This document shows positions 32,334-43,503 of a stretch of 64,000 nt of DNA, piece by piece. Every line of letters begins with the position of its first letter. Within the stretch, counting starts at the first letter, position 1. Source of the DNA: Sesamum alatum (lineage: Eukaryota > Streptophyta > Magnoliopsida > Lamiales > Pedaliaceae); contig JACGWO010000006.1 of NCBI GenBank assembly GCA_034509735.1, positions 7,083,001 through 7,147,000 of the forward strand. Reading direction: 5' to 3'. The position numbers were made by a program, and so were the translations under genes. Under the pieces are notes generated by a model. That model saw nothing but the letters and a program-made list of their open reading frames with translations. It did not search any database and was not told the DNA's origin.

Positions 32334-33592
32334 TGAAATATTAAAAGATTGATGAAAAAATACGAATATTATTTAGTAATTTCATTCAAAATTTATGATA
32401 TTTCATTATATTGATTATATATATTATAACCTATTATAGGACACGAGGATTGTCAACTCCTTTTACTAATGTAATCGTTTTGAGATTTGAGGTAAGTATA
32501 GTTAATTGGATCTATATAAGTATATATAATTATACTTGTTTGTCGTAAACCTGGCTGGTATTTGTAAATGCTTATTTGGATTACATGGTTATTCTGTGAA
32601 GTTGTCGTTGTGTGTTTATTTGTGATTATTTATGTATTATAAAGTTTGACAAATGATTTTCTTATGTTATATTCTATTGTTGTATGGTGTTGAACGAGGA
32701 AGTCATTTATGAGTATATCGTTGAATTAAGATAAAGAGATAACTTACCTAATTGGGGGACATAGTCGATGGTTTACGATGATGTGATTGATAATGTGACA
32801 TGAGAATAATGAATATAAGCTAAGTACCATGGCGCGTGGGGTACCAGGATATTCCGGGTAGCGGGGAATATCTTGTGCTGATAGCTACACACTGGGGTGG
32901 TGTGGGGATGCCATGTTCGTTGTGATGTCCTGTGCTGATATTGCTACACACTCAGATAGTATGGGAATATCACATTCGACGGGTATCCTGTGCTGTATAT
33001 GATATGACATTGATTCAGATGAAGATAGCCGGCAGAACCATTGACTGATGTACTCCAATTAGAGTAAGTAGGGCCTTAAGAATATAAAACTATGACTTCA
33101 GATATTGAATTGTAAATTAATGCATGATTGTGACATTGATTACTTTATAGCTTTATTGTGATTACATATATATATATATATCGAATATTCGTTGGTTTTG
33201 TAGCATTGTGTGTATCTATGCGTGTATATAGGTTGATTAGCTATACTTATTGAGTAGACAACTCATCTCTTGCCAAATATTTTTCAGGAAATAAGTCACA
33301 ATGACTAGCCGAAGTGTGAATCATAAGTCGATTATCAATATTACTAGGTGGGTCAGCAGAGATATCTTGAGTTGGGAGCCGTAGTTGCATAATTCCGTAT
33401 GTATAAGGCTTTCAGTCGATTTGTATTTTAAGTTCTGTAATAACTAAAAGGTGCACATTTTTCCTTTCCTTATATTTATAAATACTAGCTTTGATGGTTA
33501 AATATAATATTTCGATGACGCATATCATTATCTTATTAGGTTAAATATGAATTTCTTATAAGATGGAGTGTAATTACAAAGGGGGTGTTACA
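32334..33592 (-). mobile_element. Solo LTR (Ty3/gypsy, chromovirus-like) with ACCAC duplication
   Basis: On the minus strand the 1259-bp sequence starts TGTAACACCCCC and ends TTTAATATTTCA. It is flanked by a perfect 5-bp repeat ACCAC at 32329-32333 and 33593-33597. TGTAACACCCC is the usual start of many plant Del/Tekay-type LTRs. No internal region is present, so it is a solo LTR left by recombination. It split the minisatellite of the host element. A TA run near 33169-33181 lies inside. Confidence 0.85.
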
Positions 33593-33597
33593 ACCAC

Positions 33598-33720
33598 AGT
33601 GGGCGGCTTATCAAGGCTCGCAGCTAATAAGAGTGCACCACATAGGCGGCTTAAGAGTGTGTGCTAGTAGGTGTATATAAAAGCTTGCACCAGCAGGGGG
33701 CTTATTGGGGTCAGCCAAAA
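33598..33720. repeat. Continuation of the GGCGGCTTA minisatellite
   Basis: Units such as GTGGGCGGCTTATCA and 'gcaccagcagggggctta' continue the array seen at 32160-32333, now separated from it by the solo LTR. Confidence 0.75.
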
Positions 33721-33950
33721 GTTGGAGATTGAGCTTGCGAGCAAAACAAGGTGGGAAGCAAGGAATGCATTAATTCGTGTAAGATAATGTTTGATTACAA
33801 AGGCTAGCTAGCTATAAGCAAATAGTAGGGGTTTCAGGAATAAAACTTGTGAGATGATATGCGTTCCTCTTTTGGCTTGTTGCGATTACTCCTTTTCACT
33901 AGCTTGACATCCTCTAGGTTCATACATTTTCCGGCACGAGCTAGTACTTT

Positions 33951-34905
33951 TCAAAAATGTGTAGCGGACTTCTTAACTAGATACTCGAAAAGGGGGCCTC
34001 CTTGTAGGCCTTTAGTAAGCGCTGTGACTAGCACATCCCGGTGAGCTGTTGGAACTTCCAGGACAGTTGCATTGAAGCGGTGAACATATGCCCTGAGAGT
34101 CTCCTTCTCCTCCTGCTTGATCCCGAAAATAATGACAACCGACATTTGGTACTTCCGACTGCTAACAAACTGGTGCATGAAAAGAGTGTTGAATTCTGCA
34201 AAAGATCTTACTAATCCAGCTAGAAGCTGGTTGAACAATTGTTGGGCAGAATTCATTAGTATAGTAAGAAACACATGACATTTAGTAACATCAGTACACC
34301 TATGCAGTAGGGCTACATTATCAAACCTGTGAACATGCTTGACTTGATAGGAGGTGCCATCATAGGCAAACAAGAGGGAAGGTGCTAAAAAATGACCAAG
34401 GAGCTCTTCTGGCATGATGTCATTGCTGAAAGGAACACTACGTTCAGCTGGTAAGGTTTCTTTTGCTACCTGTTAGCAAAACTCCAAAATCTCTTTCTTC
34501 AGGGATTGCCAAATTTTCGGGGGTTGAAAGCTAGCGAAATAGGTAGGTAGAGGTTTATCCTGTTGGAGACTAGCTGGAGTTTATCCATCAGTATCTTGAC
34601 TTCCTGGGGTTCCACCTCGTTCCTGCTGGGAAGAAGGTCCTGCTCCGCTAGCTTGGGAGCTGCGGAGGGTCGAGTGGATGGTTTCCATAAGGAATTGATG
34701 GAGTTGCTCACGGAGGAGCGGGCTTATGGCAGCAAAATCGGTTGTTGGATCGACAGCTAGGGTTGTGCTACCACAAACTGCTACCAGCTGATGCCGATGC
34801 CTTAGCAATGCCCAAGTTCTGATTCGGAGGTGGAACGGTAGATCCCACTATAGCAGGGAGGGAAACATCTCCTTCAAAAGATCCGGTGTTGTTTGAATCG
34901 ACCAT
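33951..34905 (-). pseudogene. gag: Gag of a Ty3/gypsy (Tat-like) retrotransposon, frameshifted
   Basis: Gag forms the virus-like particle of the element. The reading opens at an ATG at 34905 and needs at least two frame changes to reach the stop at 33951. The conserved retrotransposon gag domain is in the last 154 codons: a YDGT block near 34355, a long middle with QQLFNQL, then the RAYVHRFN and LVTALTKGL blocks. The N-terminal part (34499-34900) is proline/serine-rich, as usual. No zinc knuckle, protease, RT or integrase follows; instead the minisatellite and 3' LTR follow directly. The element is therefore gag-only, either deleted or of the TR-GAG type. Confidence 0.8.
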
Positions 34906-34950
34906 TTCTCATGTCTTGAACTCAAGTTCCCATAGACGGCTCGAACGATG

Positions 34951-35010
34951 TGTTCCTGGTTATGAGGTACCCCAAATTTCGAAAGGCTTGTGTACAAATC
35001 CTAAGATCTG
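34951..35010 (-). repeat. Remnant of the 5' LTR (U5 end) of the gag-only element
   Basis: About 60 bp match the U5 end of the LTR at 30698-30770, including 'gaggtacccc' followed by 'aatttcga'. On the minus strand it ends GGAACA and is followed by the leader before gag. It is cut at about 35010, where a different LTR begins. Confidence 0.7.
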
Positions 35011-35297
35011 GTTTTCAAGTAGAGATTTCGTACCCACAAATATTCGATCCAATTCAAGAATTTATTTGTAATATTTTCTTGTTTCAACAAATTCAGGAAC
35101 ACGAAAATCTGTTTACAAATTTTGGCACGTCCAGTGGGACTTCTCTACCTCTCATCTCTTCCCTTCAACAAAGTCTAAAGGATTTCAATGGACACTCAAG
35201 GAAAAGTTGCGAAGACGGTGAATTCCAAACTCGCCACATCGAAGTCTTCAAGTTCAAGTACCAAGAGTTCCTGAATATGAGCACGATTGTCAAGTAA
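35011..35297 (+). mobile_element. Fragment: LTR end, primer-binding site and gag start, plus orientation
   Basis: The segment 35011-35117 is the last 107 bp of an LTR ending CTGTTTACA. A primer-binding-like site follows (35118-35140, with GGCACGTCCAGTGGGAC), then a leader and a short gag-like start at about 35179-35266. It is the same element type as the minus-strand LTR at 35324-36262, but inverted. Confidence 0.7.
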
Positions 35298-35300
35298 GGT

Positions 35301-35323
35301 GTCCCACTAGGCGTGCCAAAATT
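35301..35323 (-). other. Primer-binding site of the minus-strand LTR element
   Basis: On the minus strand, AATTTTGGCACGCCTAGTGG begins right after the LTR end. It is the mirror of the site at 35118-35140. Confidence 0.55.
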
Positions 35324-36262
35324 TGTAAACAGATTTTCGTGTTCCTAAATTCTTGAAACAAGAAAATATTACAAATAAATTCTTGAATTGGATTGAATAT
35401 TTGTGGGTGCGAAATCTCTACTTGAAAACCTCTGATTCTTCTTTTCATGAACGTGATCTTTGATTTCGGCAACTTCGGAGGTGAAACTTTGATGTTTGAT
35501 CTCCTTTAACGTTGACTTTGACTTGGAATAACGTTAATTCAAGGGTCGTTGACTTGTTTCCGGATCAATCGCTATGAACTTGAAGATATCTGACTTGAAT
35601 TTGAGTATTTCTTGGTGGATTTGAGACTTTGATCTTCCGCCAAGGTGGACTTCTGTCTTGATAACTTTAATTTGCCGGTCTTCGAACTTCTTGTTTAATT
35701 AAACGCTGACTTTGGACGATTTCTGCGATGAACGCCTTGAATCTTGCCTAGAACGCCGTGGATCTTCCTTGATTTGTGCTTGAGAGGATTTTAGGACTCC
35801 TTGAATGCTCTCTTGCTTGTATCTTCAATTGTATGTCTGTGTGTCCTCAATTGTGTTCCACTGACACCTTTATATAGCTGTCAAAGAGGTAGAGTTGTGG
35901 TGAATTTGAACACTTATTTTGTATTATCTCTTTATTTTAATTTAAAGAGATATACATTAAATATTTCCGAAGACATGATTGGTCAATTTCAATATTATCT
36001 CTTTAATTTTTGTATTTTTCAAAGAGATAATATGAGAAATATTTGTCTTGACTTGATTGGCCGGAACACCTCAATTTGACACTTCTCGGCCGTTGATTTG
36101 TTGACGAAATATATATGAAAATATCAGTTAAATTAACTATTTATATTTAAAATTAATTTAGTAAATTCCAAAATATAAATAGAAAAATAGAATATAATTG
36201 ATAAATAATATATATTTTGCACTTGTCGTCATTTGATTGGGCGCAAAATTTATTTGTCTACA
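35324..36262 (-). repeat. LTR, minus orientation, 939 bp
   Basis: On the minus strand it starts TGTAGACAAATAAATTTTGC at 36262 and ends AATCTGTTTACA at 35324. The terminal TGTAGACA/TGTTTACA form an imperfect inverted repeat. It interrupts a copia reverse transcriptase reading that resumes at 36263. Confidence 0.75.
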
Positions 36263-36437
36263 GACAACTAGTCGTGCTTTAAACCTATCCACACTACCAT
36301 CTTCATTGTACTTGGTCTTATAGACCCCCACTTGTCGTCATTTGATTGGGCGCAAAATTTATTTGTCTACAGACAGCTAGTCGTGCTTTAAACCTATCCA
36401 CACTACCATCTTCATTGTACTTGGTCTTATAGACCCA
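36220..36437. repeat. 109-bp tandem duplication across an LTR/copia junction
   Basis: Two copies start at 36220 and 36329 with one mismatch seen. Each holds the first about 42 bp of the LTR plus about 67 bp of the copia RT reading. It must therefore postdate the LTR insertion. Confidence 0.9.
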
Positions 36438-39330
36438 TTTGCAACCTACAACATTACCATTTAGCCGGAGGACAAGAGATCAAATTTTTTATGTTTAAGT
36501 GCATCAATTCTTTCATGGCTTCTCGTCAAGTTGCATTTTAAGTTTTGGGCTCAACAAGTGAAACTAAAAATGTAGTGTTGAGACGTGAAGGAATAATGGG
36601 ACACTTATAATATTTAAGGTGAGAAGGAGGATGTCTTTCTCTAGGTGGTTAAAAAGATGCTTGATGTACTATGAGGTTAATAGTTGTTGGTTGCTCAATT
36701 AAATCAGAAGATATAAAGGTATATTACCAACCGATTCGGAGAACCTTCTAGAAGCATGCCGAGGAGGCTATCTGACTTCCAATGGATAAACATCAACCAC
36801 TGCTACATAGAATGTAACCGAGCAGCGGACCTCTTAGCTAACTATGGAGTTACTACAGATAGTATAAATGTATTTGACAATTGCCCCGAATTCCGGGGAA
36901 ATTCTCTCAACGGATACAATAGGATGGTATGTTTACCAATTTTCAATTCGGTTGTAATAAGACGCGTAATATTAGGAACTCTGATAATAATTGTAATGCT
37001 CCTCTGCAGCATGTAAACTTTGTGTGTATATATATATATAGTACAGTTTGTCAAAAAACAAAGAGAGGTATATTAGTGATAGAGACAACATCATTGGGAG
37101 AAAGTGAATGATGTTTTGTTTCATTTTCCAATTCAGAACTATTAGTGATGGAATCTTGGTCGTGTGGTAAATATGTTGGTTTTTCAGTTGAGGCAATTTC
37201 ATTGAATGGTGCGTCTAAATCAAGAGTGGAGTTAGAATTTGGAGAACTACAACTTGGAGATTATTCTGTTGACAACTTAGCATATGTCAAATTTTGCAAT
37301 TTTCCTAAAAACAATTCATTAAAAAGTCAGAGAATGATAAAATTAGATGGTGTAGGCTACGAATGAAAAGTGACAGATAAGAAAAATAATGTTCAGTGAA
37401 AACGTGTCTAGAAATATAAACACGATGAATATTTTTATCGAGGCATATGTATCCTTTTATGCAATAGCTATATCCTATAAACACACATGTTACTATTTTC
37501 TTAGCAAACTTGTGCATCCTTGGAGCTTTTAAATAAGGAAAACATTGACAACTAAAAACACATAAATTGGAGTTATTAGGGTCCTTATCAGATATATTAG
37601 CAAAATAAGTTTTCTTTCTACTGTTTAGAAAAGAAAAAAAAGAGCTAAACTATTAATAAGACAAACTACAGTTAGGAAAACATCCACCCAAAATTTGAGA
37701 AACGCATTGACATGAAATAACAAGGGTAACCTAGTTTCAACAATTTGCTGATATTTGTGTTCGCCAAGTCCATTTTGTCCTGGTGTATATAGACAAGAAA
37801 TTTGATGTGTAATTCTACATAACGCCAAGTCATATTTGAATTGATGAGAAGTGAATTCTCCACCACCATCATATTAAAAAACTTCTAAAATCCAACAAGA
37901 TCTTAAACATAAGAAAACATTGAAAAAAATGTCAGATTTATCTCTTAAAGGATATAACGAGTATAATAAGTAAAATCATTAAAAAAAAAATTACATAACA
38001 TTGAAATTTTGTAAAGAAATTACCAAGGTAGGGCCCTATAAGTCACAATAATTTCTTTTTTTTTCCTAACGAAAATGTGGAAATGGATCCTGAGTTATTA
38101 AAAGAGAGTTTGCATCATTTTTCAAGTTGGCAACTAGTACACACAGTATTTTTGGTTAACCAATGTAAAACATTAATAACTTTCTTATATTCTAAAATTT
38201 TCAGAAAAATTTCGAATTGGGATCGCCCAAGCAAGCATGCCATAGAGCTGGACTTACTCCAGAGTTTTCATAGCAGTATAGGTTTCCACAAGTTGTCTCC
38301 CTTCAAGTGCATACAAGCCTTCGTTCCTATATCCCTTTGCATGATCTGATTTTGGTGATCTTTATTGAAAAACTTATCAATATTATAATGATAGTACAAA
38401 AATATCATCAATACTTTTCTTACAAATAATAATTTTTTTCTTAATTTTATGTACAACCAGAACATTATTTAATAAAATCATACTGTGTGAGGTGTTCCAA
38501 GGCTTTTGCCGGTATGTATAATAGGTAAAATTGAGAATTATCAACAAATATAGATTTATTACTGAAGTAAGGTTTCAAATATCTCAAATACCCCCTACAT
38601 TTCTTGTGTGAGCAATAGCACCAGAGTCGATATAAAATTTGGATGATCTTTATTGTTTAGTTCATGGTGAGAAAGGCTTTTTGGACGTTTTTCCCATGCA
38701 TGTCATAGTTATACATGTAAAAGCAACTAATTGTGGTATGATTGGTGCGTCCACAAATTTGACAAGTTACTTTACTTGTATTCTATTTGTTTGGCAATTC
38801 TTTTGAAGAGTTGTCTGATTTTGAGTGATTTTGGACATTTGTGGAGATTAACTGTTGTTGTGGAAATATTTTTGAGTGAAAGATTTGTGACCTCCTCTTC
38901 TATGTTGGTCTCTTCATCTTCTTCTTTGTCAATTTAGTTCTAATTTGTCTTCAGTGAAAAATATCAGTTCAAAATTTTGTAAAGACATAATAGATTTGTC
39001 ACATGATGAATATGGAGATTTTGACAGAACTACAATGCGGAACTCTTTATATCTATCTCCAAGTCATTGGGAGAGTTGAAAAACTTTATCAACACCACCA
39101 AGAGGTTTACTAATAGCTGCGAGTGTGTGACAAATATGCTTGAACTTTTGAATGTACTCATCTAGTAAAAGTATCTCTTTAGATAATGTATATAAGTTGT
39201 TTTTTCAGTTAAGCTTCATTTTCTGTGGTGTTAGGCAACAACTTTTCTTGGAGTGACCTCTAAATTGAGTTGGTTGTAACCCCTCCTAATATCATGCTCA
39301 ACACTTTTACATTTACATTTTCAAGAAGCT
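36263..39330 (-). pseudogene. Decayed Ty1/copia gag-pol, minus strand
   Basis: On the minus strand, in order from high to low coordinate, I read: a gag region (about 39320-39030, KHICHTLAAISKPLGGVDK); a zinc knuckle (near 38725-38765, CQICGRTNHTT); a GAG-pre-integrase block (near 38200-38270, WHACLGDPNSK, and CTSCQLEK near 38130); an integrase core (about 37890-37625, GGGEFTSHQF and YTPGQNGLGEHK); the FIGYS/KGYICLD/SRHVF block (about 37480-37400); and the RT start (about 36440-36280, GCKWVYKTKYNEDGS). Many stops and frameshifts break it. The rest of RT and RNase H are missing beyond the LTR insertion at 36262. A LINE fragment lies inside at about 36725-37065. Confidence 0.8.
36725..37065 (+). 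mobile_element. 5'-truncated LINE fragment (RNase H-like end)
   Basis: The reading at about 36735-36890 contains SDFQWININHCY followed by ECNRAADLLANYG, matching the C-terminal RNase H-like domain (RVT_3) found at the end of plant LINE ORF2 and in some host proteins. It is followed by a GTTGTAATAAG-type 3' region, a TA run and an A-rich end (near 37052-37065), as in a truncated LINE insertion. It lies opposite to the surrounding copia sequence. A host-type RVT_3 gene fragment is an alternative. Confidence 0.55.
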
Positions 39331-39835
39331 ATGACATGAGAAAACCATCATTGTTTATTCATTCCTTGAGATTTGAAACTTTGTATTGCCCCCCCCCCCC
39401 CCTGAAGAATCGGAAAGAATGGTTTTTTGGGACAATTGATATGATGTTCTATTCCTAGAGTCCGAATCAAGAATTTGAACTTTAAAAAAAGAAAACTTGT
39501 GATATATAATTTGATGGAAATAAGGCTTGAGCAATAGTGGAAGGATTGAATAGATAGTCTATGCTCTTTAAATGGAGTCATTAGAAAAAAAAAAAAAAAA
39601 AAACAAACACAAAAAATATCCAGACTAATACCAAGAAAAGAATTTAGGCATAAACTAGTGAAGTACGACAATGAATACAATTTTGAATTATTATATATAC
39701 GTAGCACAAGTGATTCGATAGTAATATTGAATAGGAAAAACACCTAAAAGTATACTATAATTTTGCAATAATTATTGAGTCAAATTTCCTTTATTTTGCT
39801 CATAACTTAGACGAGACTGTAGACTCCGTTGTTTA
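39331..39835. other. Spacer, no recognised feature
   Basis: Contains a C-run (39389-39401) and an A-run (39586-39604). It may include the 5' end of the copia relic but no LTR was identified. Confidence 0.4.
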
Positions 39836-39840
39836 GGTAT

Positions 39841-39942
39841 TGATGTATATAATAGTAATTATAATTTACTTACAAAGGTATAAGAGTAATTTTCCTATGT
39901 AGACCACATGGTAAATATATGCACCCTATCTCACCATAAAGA
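39841..39942 (+). repeat. Truncated 5' LTR of the gypsy element
   Basis: It matches 44516-44613 nearly base for base and stops at 'ctcaccataaa', where the integrase reading begins. This point is the deletion junction. Confidence 0.85.
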
Positions 39943-41109
39943 GGCTCGAGTCTTGAGAGTGAAAGCATCCCGTTTCGTGATGATTGACTGTGAGCTATAC
40001 AAGCGTGGTTTGTCGCAACCTTTCCTTAAATGCTTGACCCCTAAAGAGGGGAACTATGTCCTAAGGGAAACACATGAGGGGATTTGCGAAAATTACCTCT
40101 ACGGAAAGGCATTAGCGGGAAAAGTTTTAAGACAAGATTTCTTTTGGCCCACTATGCTTCTAGACTCGCATGAGCTAGTGAAATGTTGTTGCGTGTGCCA
40201 AGAGCATGCGAACATCAACCATCAGCTGGCCACACTAATGCAACCCATCAAAAGCCCCTGTCCATTTGATCAATGGGGATTAGACTTGGTCGGACCATTT
40301 CCGCAAGCCACTGGCCAGAGAAAGTTCTTAATTGTGGTCATCAACTACTTCACAAAGTGGGTGGAAGCCGAACCCTTAGCCAAAATATCCGAGAAAGATG
40401 TGATTAAGTTTCTTTGGAAGAACATTGTATGTCGTTTTGGCATCCCTCGCGCCATAGTATCCGAAAATAGAACTCAGTTCTCAAGGAGTAAGCTCAAGGA
40501 TTGGTGTAAAGGTTGGCGATTAAACAGTTTTTCACCTTCGTGAGTTCACTGCAAACAAATGGTCAAACCGAAGTAACCAACCAAACTATCCTACAACACT
40601 TGAAAACTAGGTTGGGAACCGCCAAAATGAGGATGGGTGGATGAACTTCCTAGCATTTTATGGGCATACCGAACGACGCCAAGGGCTGCTACGGGGGAGT
40701 CACCATTCACTCTCTCTTATGGAACAGAAGCCGTAGCACCGGCGGAGGTAGGAGAACTCAGTTGGCGTGTCAAATATTATGATCCAGATTTTAACCAGCG
40801 GGGTTTGAGGGCAAACCTGAACTTAGTCAACGGAGCAAGGGAAAGAGTCGCAGTGCGCATCTCAATGTACAAAGCCAGGATGGCGAAGGCATACAATGCG
40901 AAGGTAAAGCCAAGAAATTTTCAGGTGGGGGACTTGTATTGAGGAGAGCGAAAGCTTCGGGTCCCATGGAAAAATTGGACCCGAAGTAGGAAGGCCCCTA
41001 CAAAATCGTGGAAATCGTGAATGCGGGAGCTTACAAGTTGCAACATCTGGATGGAAAGAGCATCCCTCGCACTTGGAACGTCGCGAACTTGAAGAAGTAT
41101 TATCCTTGA
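39943..41109 (+). pseudogene. Ty3/gypsy integrase, 5'-truncated and frameshifted
   Basis: Integrase inserts the retrotransposon cDNA. The reading starts within the N-terminal region (EARVLRVKASRF). The zinc-binding domain keeps the first His (THEGIC) and the two Cys (CVCQEHA), but the second His position reads Tyr (ENYLYG). The core has WGLDLVGPFP with the first Asp, SENRTQF where the second Asp is Glu, and the Glu in the NGQTEVTN region after a frameshift near 40510. A second frameshift lies near 40635. The C-terminal region (SILWAYRTTPR, YGTEAVAP, and the NLKKYYP end before a stop at 41107) is clear. Loss of the second His and Asp, plus shifts, means it is inactive. Confidence 0.85.
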
Positions 41110-41760
41110 AGGATGGTTAGGAAGGGAAGTTCTCCTTTTGGCTCTAAGTATATAATAGACCTAGTGTAGGAGGTCGAACTTTCATCCCTTCCCCATTTTT
41201 TGGCTAGTTTCCTTTTGTAGGGCTATGTAAGTTAAATTCGATGAATGAAGTTATTTTTCCGCCGTAGTATGAAATGTATCGACGTGGAGATCCCTGAAGT
41301 TTTGAGAGGTCCCTTGAGGCATCAACGAGTGCCCCGGACCACACGAACAAAACCTCATAGAGATCCTCCTTAATAACGTTGCCCCGAAAAACTTTGCCCC
41401 CTTGAAGTTGATAGAAGATCAAATCCGGGACTCAAGCAAAGCACCCCTTGAGGCGGCCTCCGATAAACATAACTTAAAACAAGTTTCATATCATGTGCAA
41501 CTATCAAGTTCACAACCACCAAAAACCTGAATATAGTAGTCGGAAGCAAACATACGTGGTACTACTTACTACCGATTACATGTCAAAATATTCGACTACG
41601 TATGCCGGAAGAAAATCATGCAAAGTTCTAAATACATCGATTACGGAAGATAAAATCCTAAATATTAAGTATCTTTAAGTACAGAATGATTGTTCGCCGT
41701 CAACAAAAAACATAACACAAACATCCAACACGGAAAAACACAACCCCCAACCCCCTTCAT
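41110..41760. other. Gypsy 3' region after integrase
   Basis: Non-coding stretch typical of the space after pol in Tat elements. Short ORFs here lack family features. Confidence 0.5.
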
Positions 41761-41844
41761 CTCACTCGCCGTTCTTGGGGGCTCCACCGCCAGCAGGTTC
41801 GACATCCTCCTCTTCCTCTTCACTCAAGTCGGGGTCAATGCCGA

Positions 41845-42162
41845 CTATGTCCTCTTCAGTAATCTGACCTTATCGCGAAGAACACCACGAAGAAATCGAC
41901 GACACTTATATATGGCGGACTCATAGACAGGGATGGCCTTCTTGGTTACAATACCCTCGAAATCGTCAGAAGCCTGAAACTTAGAGATTGCCTCCTCCTT
42001 GGTCTTACTAACAAAAGCAACTCCAGATGAGGAAGCCAAAAACTTCTTCCCGGTAGTCATTTCCCGCTCATAGCGGCGCTCCAAACCGACGAAATCTTCA
42101 AGAGCCCTCTCTCTCTCTCTCCTCCTTAAACTTCCAACACTCTTCCTCTCGCCGCTTTGCAA
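41845..42162 (-). pseudogene. Antisense ORF of gypsy element, C-terminal part
   Basis: A charged, helix-rich reading (EREREMTTG-type coils, then YESAIYKCRRFLRGVL) resembles the C-terminal region of plant proteins carrying the putative gypsy-type transposon domain (PF04195). It lies downstream, on the same strand, of the pieces at 42282-43282 and 43504-44274. Confidence 0.5.
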
Positions 42163-42281
42163 TCTTATACAGCCGGTCAGTTTCTCCCCGCCTGGCTATA
42201 AGTTGATTTCGAGCTAATGTGTTTAGAGTAAGGGACTACACAAGCAAAATAACGAGCAAGGTAACCAAAGTGCGTAGAAAG

Positions 42282-43010
42282 CTAGCCAAACGAAGCAAAG
42301 CAAAATAGTAAACAACTTACTGGGGCGGCATCCCCAACCAACAACTCGTCCACCTGCTCGTTGCTAAGGGTGCAAAACTGAGTTAGATCGTCTCCGCTCA
42401 CCACATCCCTCGTGCGGTTCCAAGCCAAGGGAAGGTCGGCCGTATCCCAATATGACATTATGCCCTCCGCATGGTTCACGCCGACGGTGAAAATTCCACC
42501 ACGTGGGACGCCTGTAGGAGCCGAGTCGGAAGGAGCATCCCGTGCTCTCTTCGGCGGGGGAGAAGCTCTAGAGTGAACTCTCGGGGGTCGAGAGTCGGGG
42601 GCACCGATAGAAGAAGATGGGCGCCTGCCCCCACCCGAACTCGCGGATGCACCGGGTGGTGGCAGGGCGGAGCCTTGCTCACAACGCTTTTTCTCCTTTG
42701 TCGCCGCCCTCCACAGCGCGACGGTGTCGACATCCATCTTCTTACCTGCGGAAGAAGGTAAAGCAAGGAAAGAATCAATACATAGAAAGGGAAAACAAAC
42801 ATATAATGAAAGAATACACAAGTAAACGTCAATACCAGAGGGAAAACAATGTATTAAGTGTATAACGCGACTAAACAACCCCGCCACCATAAAACTCTCA
42901 CAGAGCATACCGAATTCCGCACAATGCCCATGTAAAATCGGCGAACTACACCAATCCGTAGTGAAACCCCAACTGTCTTCCCGGACATAAAAAAAAACTT
43001 TTCTTCCCAA
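42282..43010 (-). pseudogene. Antisense ORF of gypsy element, middle part
   Basis: A 242-codon reading. The first 80 residues overlap the PF04195-like ORF in another frame. From about residue 92 (MDVDTVALWRA) the sequence is a Ser/Pro/Arg-rich low-complexity linker, followed by an acidic stretch (DDLTQFCTLSNEQVDELL). Plant homologues of such antisense ORFs have a similar linker. A splice may join it to the PF04195-like exon: a CAG acceptor-like site precedes MDVDT at about 42740. Confidence 0.5.
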
Positions 43011-43330
43011 GGGCCCTTAGAAGAAATGAGCCCGTCAAAAAACATACACCGCATGAGGTGATAGAAGTAAAAGTATCGACCATCATCTGTGGAGGAAGAT
43101 AGCTCGGCCACGCATCGGATGCTAAACAAGGCATGAAAACTATCTAACGACAAGGGAAGTCCCATCTCGCGAAAACGCCGCCGCCAAGCCTCGAAGTACA
43201 TGAACGAGTTCGGCATGAGCTGGCTAAGACAAATCCCGTAGCTCTTGATTAACGCCACTAAGAGGGGGTGAAGAGGAATCAAGAACTCGCTATCAAAGTA
43301 AGAAGAATAAACCGTGAAATATCCATCAGG
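42854..43330 (-). pseudogene. Antisense ORF with PF04195-like domain
   Basis: The reading IPLHPLLVALIKSYGICLSQ, then LMPNSFMYFEAWRRRFREMG, then the DDGRYFYFYHL and WEEKFFFM segments, matches the layout of the putative gypsy-type transposon domain (PF04195). This domain occurs in plant retrotransposon-encoded proteins of unknown function. Upstream in the same frame lies YLPDGYFTVYSSYFDSEF (to about 43340), the usual entry to this domain. It is antisense to integrase. Stops flank it, so a spliced or broken gene is likely. Confidence 0.65.
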
Positions 43331-43503
43331 GAGGTACCTAATCTTCTACCCTGGAGAGGGAAGAACGAACTTGTGCGCGGAAGGCACCCTAAATTCCCTC
43401 CGTATAAAAGCTAGATGATCACGTGTAAGAAACATTGTCGCATGTCCCCAGATCTACCACACGGGGTCTTCGGGCACCCCGTCCCCAAGGGCGTGTCACG
43501 TCA

